64,000 nt of DNA from Marisa cornuarietis (taxonomy: Eukaryota; Mollusca; Gastropoda; Architaenioglossa; Ampullariidae). Under the pieces are notes generated by a model. The model worked only from the letters and a program-made list of their open reading frames with translations. It did no database searches and was not told the origin of the DNA. Below are positions 1-10,009 of the stretch, piece after piece (positions within the stretch are counted from its first letter, which is position 1; each line of letters opens with the position of its first letter). Where the stretch lies: positions 124,001 to 188,000 of the forward strand of contig SMMW01000641.1 in assembly GCA_004794655.1 (NCBI GenBank), read 5' to 3'. The translations under genes and the position numbers were made by a program.

Positions 1-879
1 GAGAAACCACGGAGTTACATTAGATGGAGTAGCAGCTCGCGGCCCGCGCCTTCTTCGCGCTATGTGAGCAGTAGGCTTTTTGGTCACGTGATCAGTAATT
101 CGTTACGCCTTCTTCCGGTTTAGCAGTCGACACTTGACATCGACACAACTCTTGTGGGTACAAGCAATTAAAATGAAGATTTTTACTTTTGTTATTTAGA
201 TCTGGTGCCCAGAGCTATAAATGTTTGTATAAAAGTAGTCTGCTTTTAGCAATGATAACAAACAGGCACTGATCACAGGAAGCTTTGTTGAATGCACGTG
301 TGTACTGACGACTCATAAAATGACTCGATGAATTAGAGGGATCTGTTTTTAATTGCACGACTTTACAAAATCTTAAAGCAGTCCTTACATGATGTAACAC
401 CTTCCTCAAACCGATTGCATACATGTTAGCATATAATTATAGGGCTTTAGTGGAGATAGGAGGAAGTGTTTTATCCTCTTTTTTCCCAGCCTGTCAGCTT
501 TGTTGATAATTTGACAAACTGATGCAGAGTCACTGCACAATCGATATACTTGAGGATTGCTCACTTAACAGTTTGTGTTATGCTACAGTTGGTGACGATC
601 TCATTATGGCTCTTTAGTGCAGTGTATGTTGATGTAATATAGTTAAAATGTTTACTATATTTACTATACTTGATTCTTTGGTAGAAAGATAAAAATATGC
701 ATATTGCAGAAAATGTTGGACAAACATTTCACATGCCTTAACAAATGATAAATGAACTTAATCATAGCTTTGTAATTTAATGTATAAACATATGGATTCT
801 GACCTATACTGCGGAGGAAAATGTGTGCATGCATTTGCTTGTGTGCAAGAGTTAATTGTTCAGATACATGTGTATGTCT

Positions 880-2258
880 TGTTAAGTTGATAATGCTCAC
901 TTTGAACTTCAGCATGCTATCCTCTACAGTGGACACCACAATCTCTTGCTCCATGTTGCTGATTTGGATCCATGGGAGAGGTAGTTGTTCAGCTGCTTTT
1001 CGCACTTCACTGAAGGTGTAATATGCCACAGTCTTTGGCACCTGTGGAAGTGGTCTCTCCATCTGAAAGAAAAGTGAAGAATTTCAAAATTTACAAATAA
1101 TTGCAGAATAAATAAGAAAGAAAGCCCTTAAGCAGTCTTTTGACCTGCACACTTGAATGCTATGATTGCCTATCTTTCATATGAACAATTCCTTATTATT
1201 ATCTACATGTATAGATGGTAGTCACAACTGAATAGTAAAATGTTACACACAATACAGTAATTATAATTATTATTTTTAACATATTCAAGCTGGAGCATAC
1301 TGAATGGTTTTCCAGCCGCTTTATGATTACCCCAGAAAAAAAATATAAATTAGAATTGGCTGTAAACAGAGACTCCTGAAACACATTATTTCTTGCCCCC
1401 TCCTCCATCCCCACACCTAAAACTTCTCATGCTAAATCTTGGTTTCTACTGACTGGAGGTTTCCTAGGTTGAGACTTTAGAGTTTCTACACTTCTTGGTG
1501 GCATTAGTAAGTTTGGCAGGCTGCCTGGTACCAATGAACGTTTTCCACCAGCTGACAACAACAGAAAATAATAAATAATAGCAAGTATTAACGTAAACCA
1601 CCATGCATCTATTAGTGCACACTTGTCCATAATGATTTTTGAGTAATTACTATTTATTATCCATTGGCCACATTGACTGAAGGCTCAAGGAAGCTAGCAA
1701 TATTAGATGCCAGATTAAAGGATATCACAGACTCCATTGCATGCATAGTAATAAGTAAATTCAAGAGCAAGCTTAACTAACATGATACAGTGTTTGCAGA
1801 CAGATACTGTGTGATAAAGATGAAAGTACTGCTGTGTTGAATGTTCACATTATCTGCCTTCCCTTGTATTCATTTTAAAAAACTAATCGTTTTTGCATGG
1901 TCCCTCAGTTTCAAGCGTAAGTGATCAGCGAAATACAGCGTTGCTGGTCTTTCTCTCTCACTCACAAACACACACACATGCATTGCAACTAAATATTCTG
2001 AGATGTAAATGGGAAAAAGTATTTATAAAATGCATTAACCTACCGTGCTTGATGCAGTCTTCCTCGAAGTGGCGACTGCAAATAGTCGCTTTGTCAGGAT
2101 TAAACGAAGTATCACATCTGCTTATGGCGTGTTCAGGGCGCCTTCTCCACTCATCTTGTTCCACACTCACGCCAAGCCGAGGCAGACGCATGAAACTTAA
2201 ACCCCGACATCTGGCATTGTTGGTAGTGCACAATGGTACACAACAATTTGCACCGCAA
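880..2258 (-). CDS. THAP-domain protein, several exons, incomplete model
   Basis: THAP domains are C2CH zinc fingers that bind DNA; they occur in host regulators and in P-element-type transposases. Seen: a minus-strand exon ending at 2044 (donor GTAGGT) encodes CCVPLC, a Trp in DEWRRR and ICSRHF, giving the C-x3/4-C and C-x2-H ligands at the usual distance. The next exon, 1427-1551, joins in phase 1 and supplies VPGSLPNLL, which sits where family members have the closing AVPTIF-like motif; it runs into TGA at 1427. A third open exon starts at 1062 after a good acceptor (TTTCTTTCAG) and encodes MERPLPQVPKTVAYYTF onward; its donor is unclear (near 880-895). No ATG precedes the first cysteines: an in-frame TGA lies five codons upstream, so the true start is unknown or an upstream exon is missing. 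Because part of exon 1 recurs at 20.3 kb, this may be a transposon-derived gene rather than a host regulator. The finger is fairly certain; gene integrity is not. Confidence 0.55.
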
Positions 2259-3147
2259 CGTCAGCAAGAACTTTTTATTTTAGCAAGTGAATAACTCAAG
2301 GTGCTCGATTCTCCCATCCTCGAAGGTAGAGCCGGAAGTTGCTAGAACCACATGCGCGAACATCGCCGGTTTTCGCACTTTTCGGTGCAGACGACCAAGC
2401 TGCTCTTCCATCTATATAATTCCGTGGGAGAAACGCTACAGAGAAGAACACGCGGTGGCCCCTGCCCCAAAATCATCGGATCTTCTCTGTGACAGACAGC
2501 CAATTAGATTCGAAGGTTTTCCAGGTCGGAAACAGTTGGCAGCCAATGGCTTTCAAAGCTGGTGCAACTACGCGATCCAATCAGATTTTGGTAGCCCGCC
2601 ATCTTAAGTTCAGTGTCTGTTGATGCTTTTAGTGCTTGCTTCACTGTGTGTGTAGAAGAGTACAGCAGCAGTGTTTGCGACAATTTTTGCACTCATATTC
2701 ATTTGCATTCTGTTAATTAGAGTTAAGGGTCCCTTTATGTTCTAGCATTGGTTTTTTTAAAACTTTTTTGTTGAAGTTTTTCATAATTAGACTAGTTTTT
2801 CAGGAAAGCGTCCTTTTTGTGTTGTTAATCAATATGACAGGTAAGCTAATGATCGAAAGTACAGAAGACGATCCATTGCCTCATATCGCTGTACAATGTT
2901 GCTAATTCTCATGGCCAATTCAGCCTACTTCTTTGGACGTTTCCATGTGCCGCGCATGAGACGATGGGGCGGTCTGCTCCTGGTCAGTATGGCCTTGGAA
3001 GTGGCTGGTTATGTTAGGGAGTCCACCTAGTATCGCCTAGAGGGTAGATCGCTAATTGTAAACCCAGCGCTTCCCAGTCTTACCAGTTACCACGCGACAC
3101 ATTTCTCTTACGGTTATAATATTTCAATTTCACAAAATAGCAGTTTT

Positions 3148-3273
3148 GAGTGTTGTGTTGCGATTTGGGGATTAAGTGTCTGGGGATTAAGTGTCTAGGG
3201 GATGAAGTGTCGGGGATAAAGTGTCGGGGATTAAGTGTCGGGGATTAAGTGTCCGGGGATTAAGTGTCCGGTC
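3148..3273 (+). repeat. Tandem 14-bp repeat arm (GGGGATTAAGTGTC), foldback-like
   Basis: About seven or eight near-identical 14-15 bp units of GGGGATTAAGTGTC follow a short unique lead (TTGAGTGTTGTGTTGCGATT). The same lead and units occur inverted at 38.48-38.61 kb and direct at 39.07-39.14 kb. This looks like one arm of a foldback-type element. No inverted partner was seen nearby, so it may be a solo arm. It abuts the MITE at 3276. Confidence 0.6.
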
Positions 3274-3275
3274 AC

Positions 3276-3451
3276 CGATATGGGGGGAGACACGACGGCC
3301 TTAACAGAAATGGCTCGCGGCATTTGTCGTCTGCTCGCTCCACTAAACTAAACCTAAACCTACCCCTAACCCTACCCCATACCCTAACCCCAAACCTCTG
3401 ACAAAATAACATAGACCGGCCAATGACGTCACGTCTCCCCCCATTTCAAAG
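3276..3451. mobile_element. MITE, copy 1
   Basis: Inverted ends: GATATGGGGGGAGACACGAC at the left and the complement of GTCTCCCCCCAT at the right. The interior carries degenerate telomere-like CTAACCC/CTAAACC runs. A second copy with longer, better ends is at 7527-7739. It is non-coding, and the left end is cut where it meets the 14-bp repeat arm. Confidence 0.6.
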
Positions 3452-3704
3452 TTCTGCCTAAAGAATCTCTTTTGTGTTCTAACTTTTTTTTTACATTGTT
3501 GTAATCTTTCTTTATACTAGTATTTGACAAAACGTCTTGTACTGTCATAGCGTCGTCTGCTCACCGCCACAGTGTGTGTTTATAGAGTAGGGTTTGTTTT
3601 CCTTCATATTTGTAAGGTATATTATTTTGTTTTCTGTACCTTTGTAGCATAGGCTGTCTTTTTGTTTGCATTCTTGACATTTGTGCCTTATTTCAGCTAT
3701 TTAG

Positions 3705-4045
3705 TAGTGTTGGGGTACAGTACATCGGCACAGTGTTGAAGTACAGTGCATCGGCACAGTGTTAGAGTACATCGGCACAGTGTTGAAGTATAGTACATCG
3801 GCACAGTGTTGAAGTATAGTACATCGGCACAGTGTTGAAGTACAGTACATCGGCACAGTGTTGAAGTACAGTACATCGGCACAGTGTTGAAGTACAGTGC
3901 ATCGGCACAGTGTTCAAATACACCGGTGCAGTACATCGGCACAGTGTAGAATTACAGTGCATCGGCACAGTGTAGAATTACAGTGCATCGGCACAGTGTA
4001 GAATTACAGTGCATCGGCACAGTGTTAAAGTACATCGGCACAAAA
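3705..4045. repeat. 26-bp minisatellite (TCGGCACAGTGTTGAAGTAC...)
   Basis: About 13 units of a roughly 26-bp repeat with core ATCGGCACAGTGTTGAAGTA, with length and base variants (GTAGAATTACAG and GTTAGAGTACA forms). The same unit forms a shorter array at 9862-10008 at the matching place of the second composite copy. Open frames through it are artefacts of a period that is not a multiple of three. Confidence 0.85.
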
Positions 4046-4079
4046 ACGCTGAGCATTGCGATTAAGTTAGTCCTGCGAG

Positions 4080-5218
4080 GGGTATATAAGGGCAGAGCTG
4101 AGACAAGTCAAGGAGATGACAGAGAGAAGAGAGCAGATGTGCGGTGGATAGCAGAAGACGAGAAGAGACCATGTCGCTTACACCCAGCAAATACTGTGGA
4201 GGAGGAAAATGAGTGCTGAGGTGGACTATTCAGCAGGCATACAGGCGCATACAAGATCTCGTTCTGGAGAATCCAATGGCTATGCGCGACACCAGCTGAA
4301 ATAAATCAGACTACATTGACCCAGTGGTAAGCCACCTTTTGTGATGTTTTAATATGTCAGTACATGCATAATAGTTATATAGCAGTGACCAACCACAAAA
4401 CTAACAACAAAAATGCTGCGTGTCTGTGTAGTACTTGCGATGTAACTTTTGTTATGTGTAGCACTTGTGATTTTTGTTACACAATTTTTACAAATGCTTT
4501 CTTCCCCCTTGCATCTTCCAGGTATAATGCCCGGTCAAAGAGAAGTGAACAGCAAGTTCTGGAGCAAGGTGTCAGGGTTCCAATGCCTTCTCTGACATCT
4601 GCAGAGCCTTTGCCACTAGCTGTTTTGAGACCACAAGTCCTGCCAGTGGGAGATGGTCCACAACATGACTTTGAGCTGAAAAGGAACACGGCAGGCACTG
4701 CTACAGTAAGGTCTCGACTGAAGCAAGTGCCTGATGCCTTGATGTCTCGAGCACGTACGGTCAGGCCCATTCTTCAAAATGGTCCTATTGAAGCCAAACC
4801 TGTGCAGGATTCTTCCTCTGTGCTCTATTCCACCTTCTGGTACAGAAAAAGACGCATGCAGGAGACTGGAATGGAGGTGCAGGGGAAGAAGAGAAAGCTT
4901 GGCACCATCTGTGGCCAGTGTGGCCAGGAAAGACTTCCTGGAACACACACACAGTTTTACGGTCAGTGGTGGTGCCAAGCAAAATGTACACAGACTGCTG
5001 AAGAATGGATGTCTGACCAGCGAGCTATGAGACATCCCAAGAAACGTCAAAGTCAGTCTCGTCTACCACCACCACCACCACCAGCAGCAGCAGCAGCAGC
5101 AGTTCACCACACAGCACCGACTGCACGGATGATTCCACCTGCACCCATTCCAATGCCCACTACCCCTTTTTTGGCATCCTCCACCCCTGTCCTTTTTTTT
5201 CTAAATCCCCCCAGTTGA
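4080..5218 (+). CDS. Repeat-encoded ORF with possible zinc ribbon, copy 1
   Basis: Family not recognised. A TATA box (GTATATAAGG, about 4081-4090) precedes a likely 5' exon ending at a good donor (CCAGTG|GTAAGC, 4326). The main exon begins after CATCTTCCAG at about 4521 and stays open to TGA at 5216-5218, about 230 codons. Encoded features: a basic start (YNARSKRSEQQ), a central part with FWYRKRRMQETG, then CGQCGQERLPGTHTQF...WWCQAKC, a C-x2-C...C-x3-C pattern that could bind zinc, and a tail of poly-Pro and poly-Ala (CCA and CAG runs). The reading frame of the 5' exon and the start codon are unresolved. In copy 2 the same exon carries a stop right after the first Cys pair. I infer a mobile-element ORF or domesticated derivative rather than a conserved host gene. 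Confidence 0.45.
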
Positions 5219-5261
5219 CCCTAAAAAATGATAATCTATCCCCTCCCATAATACAAGCACC

Positions 5262-5345
5262 TAGCCATCTCGGGCATGCTGTTCTTTCTCTGCATGTGGC
5301 ATCTACAGGGCTGGCAGTCTTGCCCTGATATGGCCTTACCTGTTG
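5262..5345 (+). mobile_element. SINE fragment inside composite repeat, copy 1
   Basis: The stretch CTCGGGCATGCTGTTCTTTC and the following CTGCATGTGGCATCTACAGG match the body of the tRNA-derived SINE at 19.64 kb. The same piece is present at 11156-11240 in copy 2, so it was part of the unit before duplication. Confidence 0.5.
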
Positions 5346-6825
5346 CATCAATTCCCATACGCACCCCCACCCACATTACCACTACCACCCCCAAATTCCC
5401 ACCCTAACAACCATCTTTCAAAACCCTCTCAGATCTGACACAAACACACCTGTTGCAGAAAGCCAATCCCATCCCCAGGTAAAAGTGCTTCTAAACATCT
5501 GCCTAGTCTGCCACCACCAAACACATCAATCCACCCACCCCTCCCTCATACTTGCTCTTGCCCCTCAAATTCCTTTTAGTTCTCACACCATCTCACCTCT
5601 CGTTTACACAGAAAATCAAACTATCTAAACTCCTACCCATCCTGGCCCTCATGGACATCCTACATGCCATTGCTAAACATCTACCCATCTTCTCCCATCT
5701 ATCTCAGCTAACATCACCCTGCCTTAAAACACTTTAAAATCCATATTAAATAGATGCTCAAACATTGTAGTCTATTTGCCACCTCCATACAGATAACTAT
5801 CTTGCACCCGCACAAGTCACAGAAATCATGTCTTTGACCTAACCCATTCCCCACTGCTACCTGTCACTGACAAAGTTCCAAGCCCTTGCACAGGTTGTGA
5901 ATCCAATACTCACAAAGCTAATTTCCCAAATTCACAAAGACATACCCACATATACACCCCTCTTTCAGCATCTCATCTTAGCTCTGAAAAACCCTCTCCT
6001 GTCAACAGCAACAGTGTATTTTCCCCAACCCTTTCCCCAATGCTGCCTGTCTTTGACAGAAGGTCCCAAGCCCTTGTAAAAGCAGAGGGAGGAATGGGTG
6101 AGTCCCAAACTAAAAAAGCTTGTTTCCCAAATCCATAGACACATACACACTTCCTTCAATATCCAATATCATCTTTGAAAAATCCCTCCTTTAACTAACA
6201 TCTTCTCCTGTCAAACACTGTATTTTCCCCAACCCATTCCCCAATGCTGCCTGTCTTTGACAGAAGGTCCCAAGCCCTTGCAAAAGCAGAGGGAGGAATG
6301 GGTTAATCCTTAACATACTCTCTCAAAGCATTTCCCTAATGCTGCCTGTCTTTGACAGAAGGTCCCAAGCCCTTGCAAAAGCAGAGGGAGGAAAATGCCT
6401 TTGTCTAATAAATTTTGTAATCTTCAATTTTTGTCAAATTGTTTAAGAATGAATGTTTTTGTGTATGTGTGTGTGCGTGTTAGAAAGAAAAGCAGCTTCA
6501 CACATGCACCAGTCAAACAGCACTTTTAAATCATTTATTAAAATAAATTTCACAGACTAGTATTTTTTCCATAATTGACAATGCCTTGATCTTTACTTCT
6601 GTTATTTTATTATCTTGCTTGAGTTGCCATGATCCATTTCTGCAACAAACAAAACAAAAAACACAATGAACACAAACAGCAAAACCGCACTATTCACGAT
6701 TTCATTCATAGAAATAAGCTCCGCACACAGAGCCCCCTTCCACCTCTTCTCTTCGGTCGCAGTTGCGTCCCTTTGATCGGAATTGGATAAACTTCACAGA
6801 GAAGAACAGGACGTAGCCTCCAAAT
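5346..6825. other. Non-coding 3' part of composite copy 1 and flank
   Basis: CT/CA-rich, low-coding sequence. It contains three copies of a 50-60 bp motif built round CTGTCTTTGACAGAAGGTCC and a related single copy near 5855 (CACTGACAAAGTTCCAAGCC). Each has a CTGTC-TTT-GACAG hairpin or a degraded form of it. From 6420 to 6825 I see only AT-rich DNA with a short GT run. No gene seen. Confidence 0.5.
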
Positions 6826-7399
6826 CGTCGGATCTTCTCTGTGACAGACAGCCAATTAGATTCGAAGGTTTTCCAGGTCGGAAACATTTGGCAGCCAATG
6901 GCTTTCAAAGCTGGTGCAACTACGCGATCCAATCAGACTTTGGTAGCCCGCCATCTTAAGTTCAGCGTCTGTTGATGCTTTTAGAGCTTGCTTCGCGGTG
7001 TGTGTAGAAGAGTACAGCAGCAGTGTTTGAGACAAATTTAGCATTCATATTCATTTACATTCTGTTAATTAGAGTTAAGGGTCTCTTTATGTTCTAGCAT
7101 TGGTTTTTTTAACTTTTTGTTTAAGTTTTTCATAATTAGACTAGTTTTTCAGGAAAGCGTCCTTTTTGTGTTGTTAATCGTCGTCTGCTTTTCATCTTAG
7201 CACCGTGTAGTCTGTTTGTAGAGTAGGGGTTTTTCTCCATTTATGTAATTTATATTAATTGTATTCTAGTGTTCTAAGTAAAGGGTCTCTTTTGTTTTCT
7301 AATGTTGATTTTTTAAATTTTTGTAATCGTTCGTTATACTAGTATATGACAAAGCGTTCTGTAGTGTTAGCGTCGTCTGCTGATCGCCCCATCTTGGCA

Positions 7400-7401
<2 letters not shown>

Positions 7402-7450
<49 letters not shown>
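7402..7450. repeat. (TG)n microsatellite
   Basis: Uninterrupted TG dinucleotide run of about 48 bases inside composite copy 2; absent at the matching site of copy 1. Confidence 0.95.
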
Positions 7451-7451
<1 letters not shown>

Positions 7452-7526
7452 AGTAGTGTTTGTTTTTCTTCATATTTGTAGCTGATTTTAATTGTATTCT
7501 AGTGTTCTAAGTAAAGGATGGTACAG

Positions 7527-7739
7527 CTTTGATATGGGGGGAGACACGACGGCCTTAACAGAAATGGCTCGCGGCATTTGTCGTCTTCTCACTCCACTCA
7601 ATTGCCCAATTGTACCTAATAAACTAAACCTAAACCTAACCATAACCCTACCCCTAGCCCTACCCCAAACCCTAACCCCAAACCTCTGACAAAATAACAT
7701 AGACCGGCCAATGACGTCACGTCTCCCCCCATATCAAAG
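7527..7739. mobile_element. MITE, copy 2, with clear inverted ends
   Basis: Left end CTTTGATATGGGGGGAGAC and right end GTCTCCCCCCATATCAAAG are perfect inverted complements over 19 bases; similarity continues inward (ACGACGGCC against GGCCAATGACGTCAC). About 213 bp, non-coding, with internal CTAACCC-like runs. No convincing target duplication (flanks ACAG / TTCTG), so the superfamily cannot be assigned. Confidence 0.75.
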
Positions 7740-8281
7740 TTCTGCCTAAAGAATCTCTTTTGTGTTCTAACGGTTTTTTTTTAATTGTTGTAATCTTTCT
7801 TTATACTAGTATTTGGCGAAGCGTCCTGTACTGTCATAGCGTCGTCTGCTCACCGCCACAGTGTGTGTTTATAGAGTAGGGTTTGTTTTCCTTCATATTT
7901 GTAAGGTATATTATTTTGTTTTCTGTACCTTTGTAGCATAGGCTGTCTTTTTGTTTGCTTTCATGACTTTTGTGCCTTATTTTCAGCTATTTAGTATTTT
8001 TCAAAGCGTTGTCTACGTACGTGTCGTATACTCGTCTGCTGAGTTGAATCGTTTAGTATACAGATAGTGTTTGTAGGATAGGTTTCGATTTGTGCAGTTG
8101 CTGTTTCTGTGCAGTTTTGTGGCGTCTTGCAGACTCGTTGTTTATCACTTTCTTCTTGTGTTTTCGTTGACTCTGTTGTTAAGTTTGGTGCTTTCTTCTT
8201 TTGTGCAGTCCGTGAGTACATTTACTGTATATTTTCACAAAATTCGCCTTGTATGTACCTTGACTTGTGTCTCTACTCACG

Positions 8282-9024
8282 ATGTCAGTGCAGCAGCTGT
8301 TGACTCAGTTTCGTCGACTGATGAGCAAGAATGGACCTGGAACATTGGCTCTGGGTGATTTGGAGGATACTGTAAGGAGGAAACACCAACGACGTTCAAC
8401 AGCTACAATTGTTTACATTTAAGGGAAAATAGTTGGGGTGGGGGATATGGTAGTGCTAGAGCCACTAGTGAGTGGGGGAGAGCTGTAGAGATCGAGGAAA
8501 CAATGGAATAAATGTTGAATGGTTTTGTTAATGTTACAGGTGCTGGGGCAGTACGAGCTGCAGTTTGGTGTGTACAGAGGCAGGACATTTCAGTGGGTAT
8601 TGTCCAATGCCCTGGGATATGCAGGTTATGTTGTAGACAAGATGGACGAGGATGGTGAACGAAACATTGGTGCTCCTCTCAGCGAGAACAAGTTTGCCTT
8701 TAGAAATTTATCTGCTTTCCTTTACAGAAGGCAGAGAAGCTGTGGAAGGGAAGAAGATGCAGAGACAGAGTGGTGTCAACAGGCCTGTGCCTGTGCCATC
8801 ATCTTCCCCTTCCTTCTTCTCCTCATCATCATTGCCATCTCGCTTGGTACAGGCAGCCCCACAGGCACCTTCAGTAGCTTCTGCTGTTTCGCTCCTCGTT
8901 CAGAAAAATATCCATCTAGATGTATTGAAGAGAAAGGTGTCCAAGATCTTTTCTTCTACATCTAGACCAGCAGCACCTAGCCTGCATGTCCCACGTGTGC
9001 GGTTGGAGCACCCAGGTTTTTTAT
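8282..9024 (+). pseudogene. Upstream exons of the composite-repeat gene, copy 2, frameshifted
   Basis: An ATG at 8282 opens MSVQQLLTQFRRLMSKNG and runs to a donor-like ACT|GTAAGG near 8371. After AATGTTACAG (8539) a second exon reads on in phase 0 through FGVYRGRTFQWVL and APLSENKFAF. Near 8710-8730 the frame must shift to continue into EGREAVEGKKMQRQSG and a Ser/Pro-rich stretch, ending at TGA near 9042 unless spliced. A short further exon-like piece (about 9249-9330) has two in-frame stops. These are probably the 5' exons of the same gene whose zinc-ribbon exon lies at 10.4 kb. Family unknown to me. The shift and stops say this copy is dead. Confidence 0.4.
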
Positions 9025-9170
9025 ATTTTTTTTATCTGAAGTGACTGCTGGTAAGTGTGACTTAAGTTACAAGTTAAAGGAATGTTAAATGTGCTGTGGA
9101 CTTTCGGAGTGTGTGATCACGTTACGTCATCCAGCAAAAATACAGTTAGCATCCACGTCTTGTAAGTCAC

Positions 9171-9244
9171 ATGTATGTATGTATGTATGTATGTATGTAT
9201 GTATGTATGTATGTATGTATGTATGTATGTATGTATGTATGTAT
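9171..9244. repeat. (ATGT)n microsatellite
   Basis: About 18 uninterrupted ATGT units. An encoded MYVCMYVC-type repeat on the plus strand is an artefact of the array. Confidence 0.95.
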
Positions 9245-9861
9245 GCTGTGCAGAAGAACTTGGTGATGATGCAAAACGTGTTGCTGCTGTTTAGTAGGTG
9301 GAAGCAAATCTCGGTGAAATCTCAGCAGGTAGGCAGTGCATGCTTAATATTTTACCAGTTTGATTGAAGACTACTGTTTGTTAAGGATGTGTACAAAGTA
9401 CATTTTGTTATTATGCTCAAGATACGATGTCTTTTCATTTTTTTCTTTTGTTTAAGTGAAGGAAAGTGAAAAAAGTAAATGATAAGATTTTTATTATTTT
9501 CAATGTAGCAAAACATTAATGACTTCTGGTAAGTGTCTGTTGTACCTACTGCTTCCTGTATGCACATAGCGATGCTCTTGTGCAAATGGCTTCTAGTGAG
9601 GTTTCTTCCTCCTGTGTATAAACAACAGACTTTTGCTTAATTGATTGTAATTCTGCACTGGATTATGCTTGGTAGCTTCCCCCCCCCTCCTCTCTGAGTG
9701 TGCTTCACAGTGTCACTATATTGGATACCTTGGTTGCTAACACTCTTCCCTGCTTCTAATATGTCAGTTTTAACAGCAATGCCTTTTGCTTTCTTGATTG
9801 TAACTCTGCTTTGAATTATGTGTAGGGGTCGGTAGACCACTGCTACAAGTTGGTAAGATTC

Positions 9862-10008
9862 GGCACAGTGTTGAAGTACAGTACATCGGCACAGTGTTGA
9901 AGTACAGTACATCGGCACAGTGTTGAAGTACAGTGCATCGGCACAGTGTTGAAGTATAGTACATCGGCACAGTGTTGAAGTACAGTACATCGGCACAGTG
10001 TTGAAGTA
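9862..10008. repeat. 26-bp minisatellite, second array
   Basis: Five to six units of the TCGGCACAGTGTTGAAGTAC repeat, homologous to 3705-4045 and in the same position relative to the downstream exon. The units here are more uniform than in the first array. Confidence 0.85.
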
Positions 10009-10009
10009 A

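Larger units (their letters stand above)
2475..6410 (+). repeat. Composite repeat unit, copy 1
   Basis: This block shares long, ordered similarity with 6825-12460. The shared pieces in order are: a segment starting near ATCGGATCTTCTCTGTGACA (2480; again at 6827), a GGGGGGAGAC-ended MITE, the stretch beginning AAAGAATCTCTTTTGTGTTC, a 26-bp minisatellite, an ORF-bearing part, a SINE-like fragment (near 5270) and a 3' part with a repeated CTGTCTTTGACAGAAGGTCC motif (6045, 6250 and 6345). It looks like a mobile or duplicated multi-kilobase element. No terminal repeats or target duplication bounding the whole unit were found, so its true ends are uncertain. Confidence 0.6.

Noticed and set aside
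3340..3410. CTAACCC-like runs considered as telomere or interstitial telomeric repeat.
   Set aside because: Degenerate, short, and contained within a MITE present in two copies.
3697..3968. Minus-strand open frames of TLCRCT/VLQHCADVLY repeats that look like Cys-rich repeat proteins.
   Set aside because: They follow from the 26-bp minisatellite; all frames stay open because the period rotates through them, and there is no start or splice context.
8519..8965. A single 148-codon frame running through the second exon of the composite-repeat gene.
   Set aside because: Its second half is in the wrong frame: the family-like EGREAVEGKK continuation is in another frame, so this frame is a product of a frameshift.
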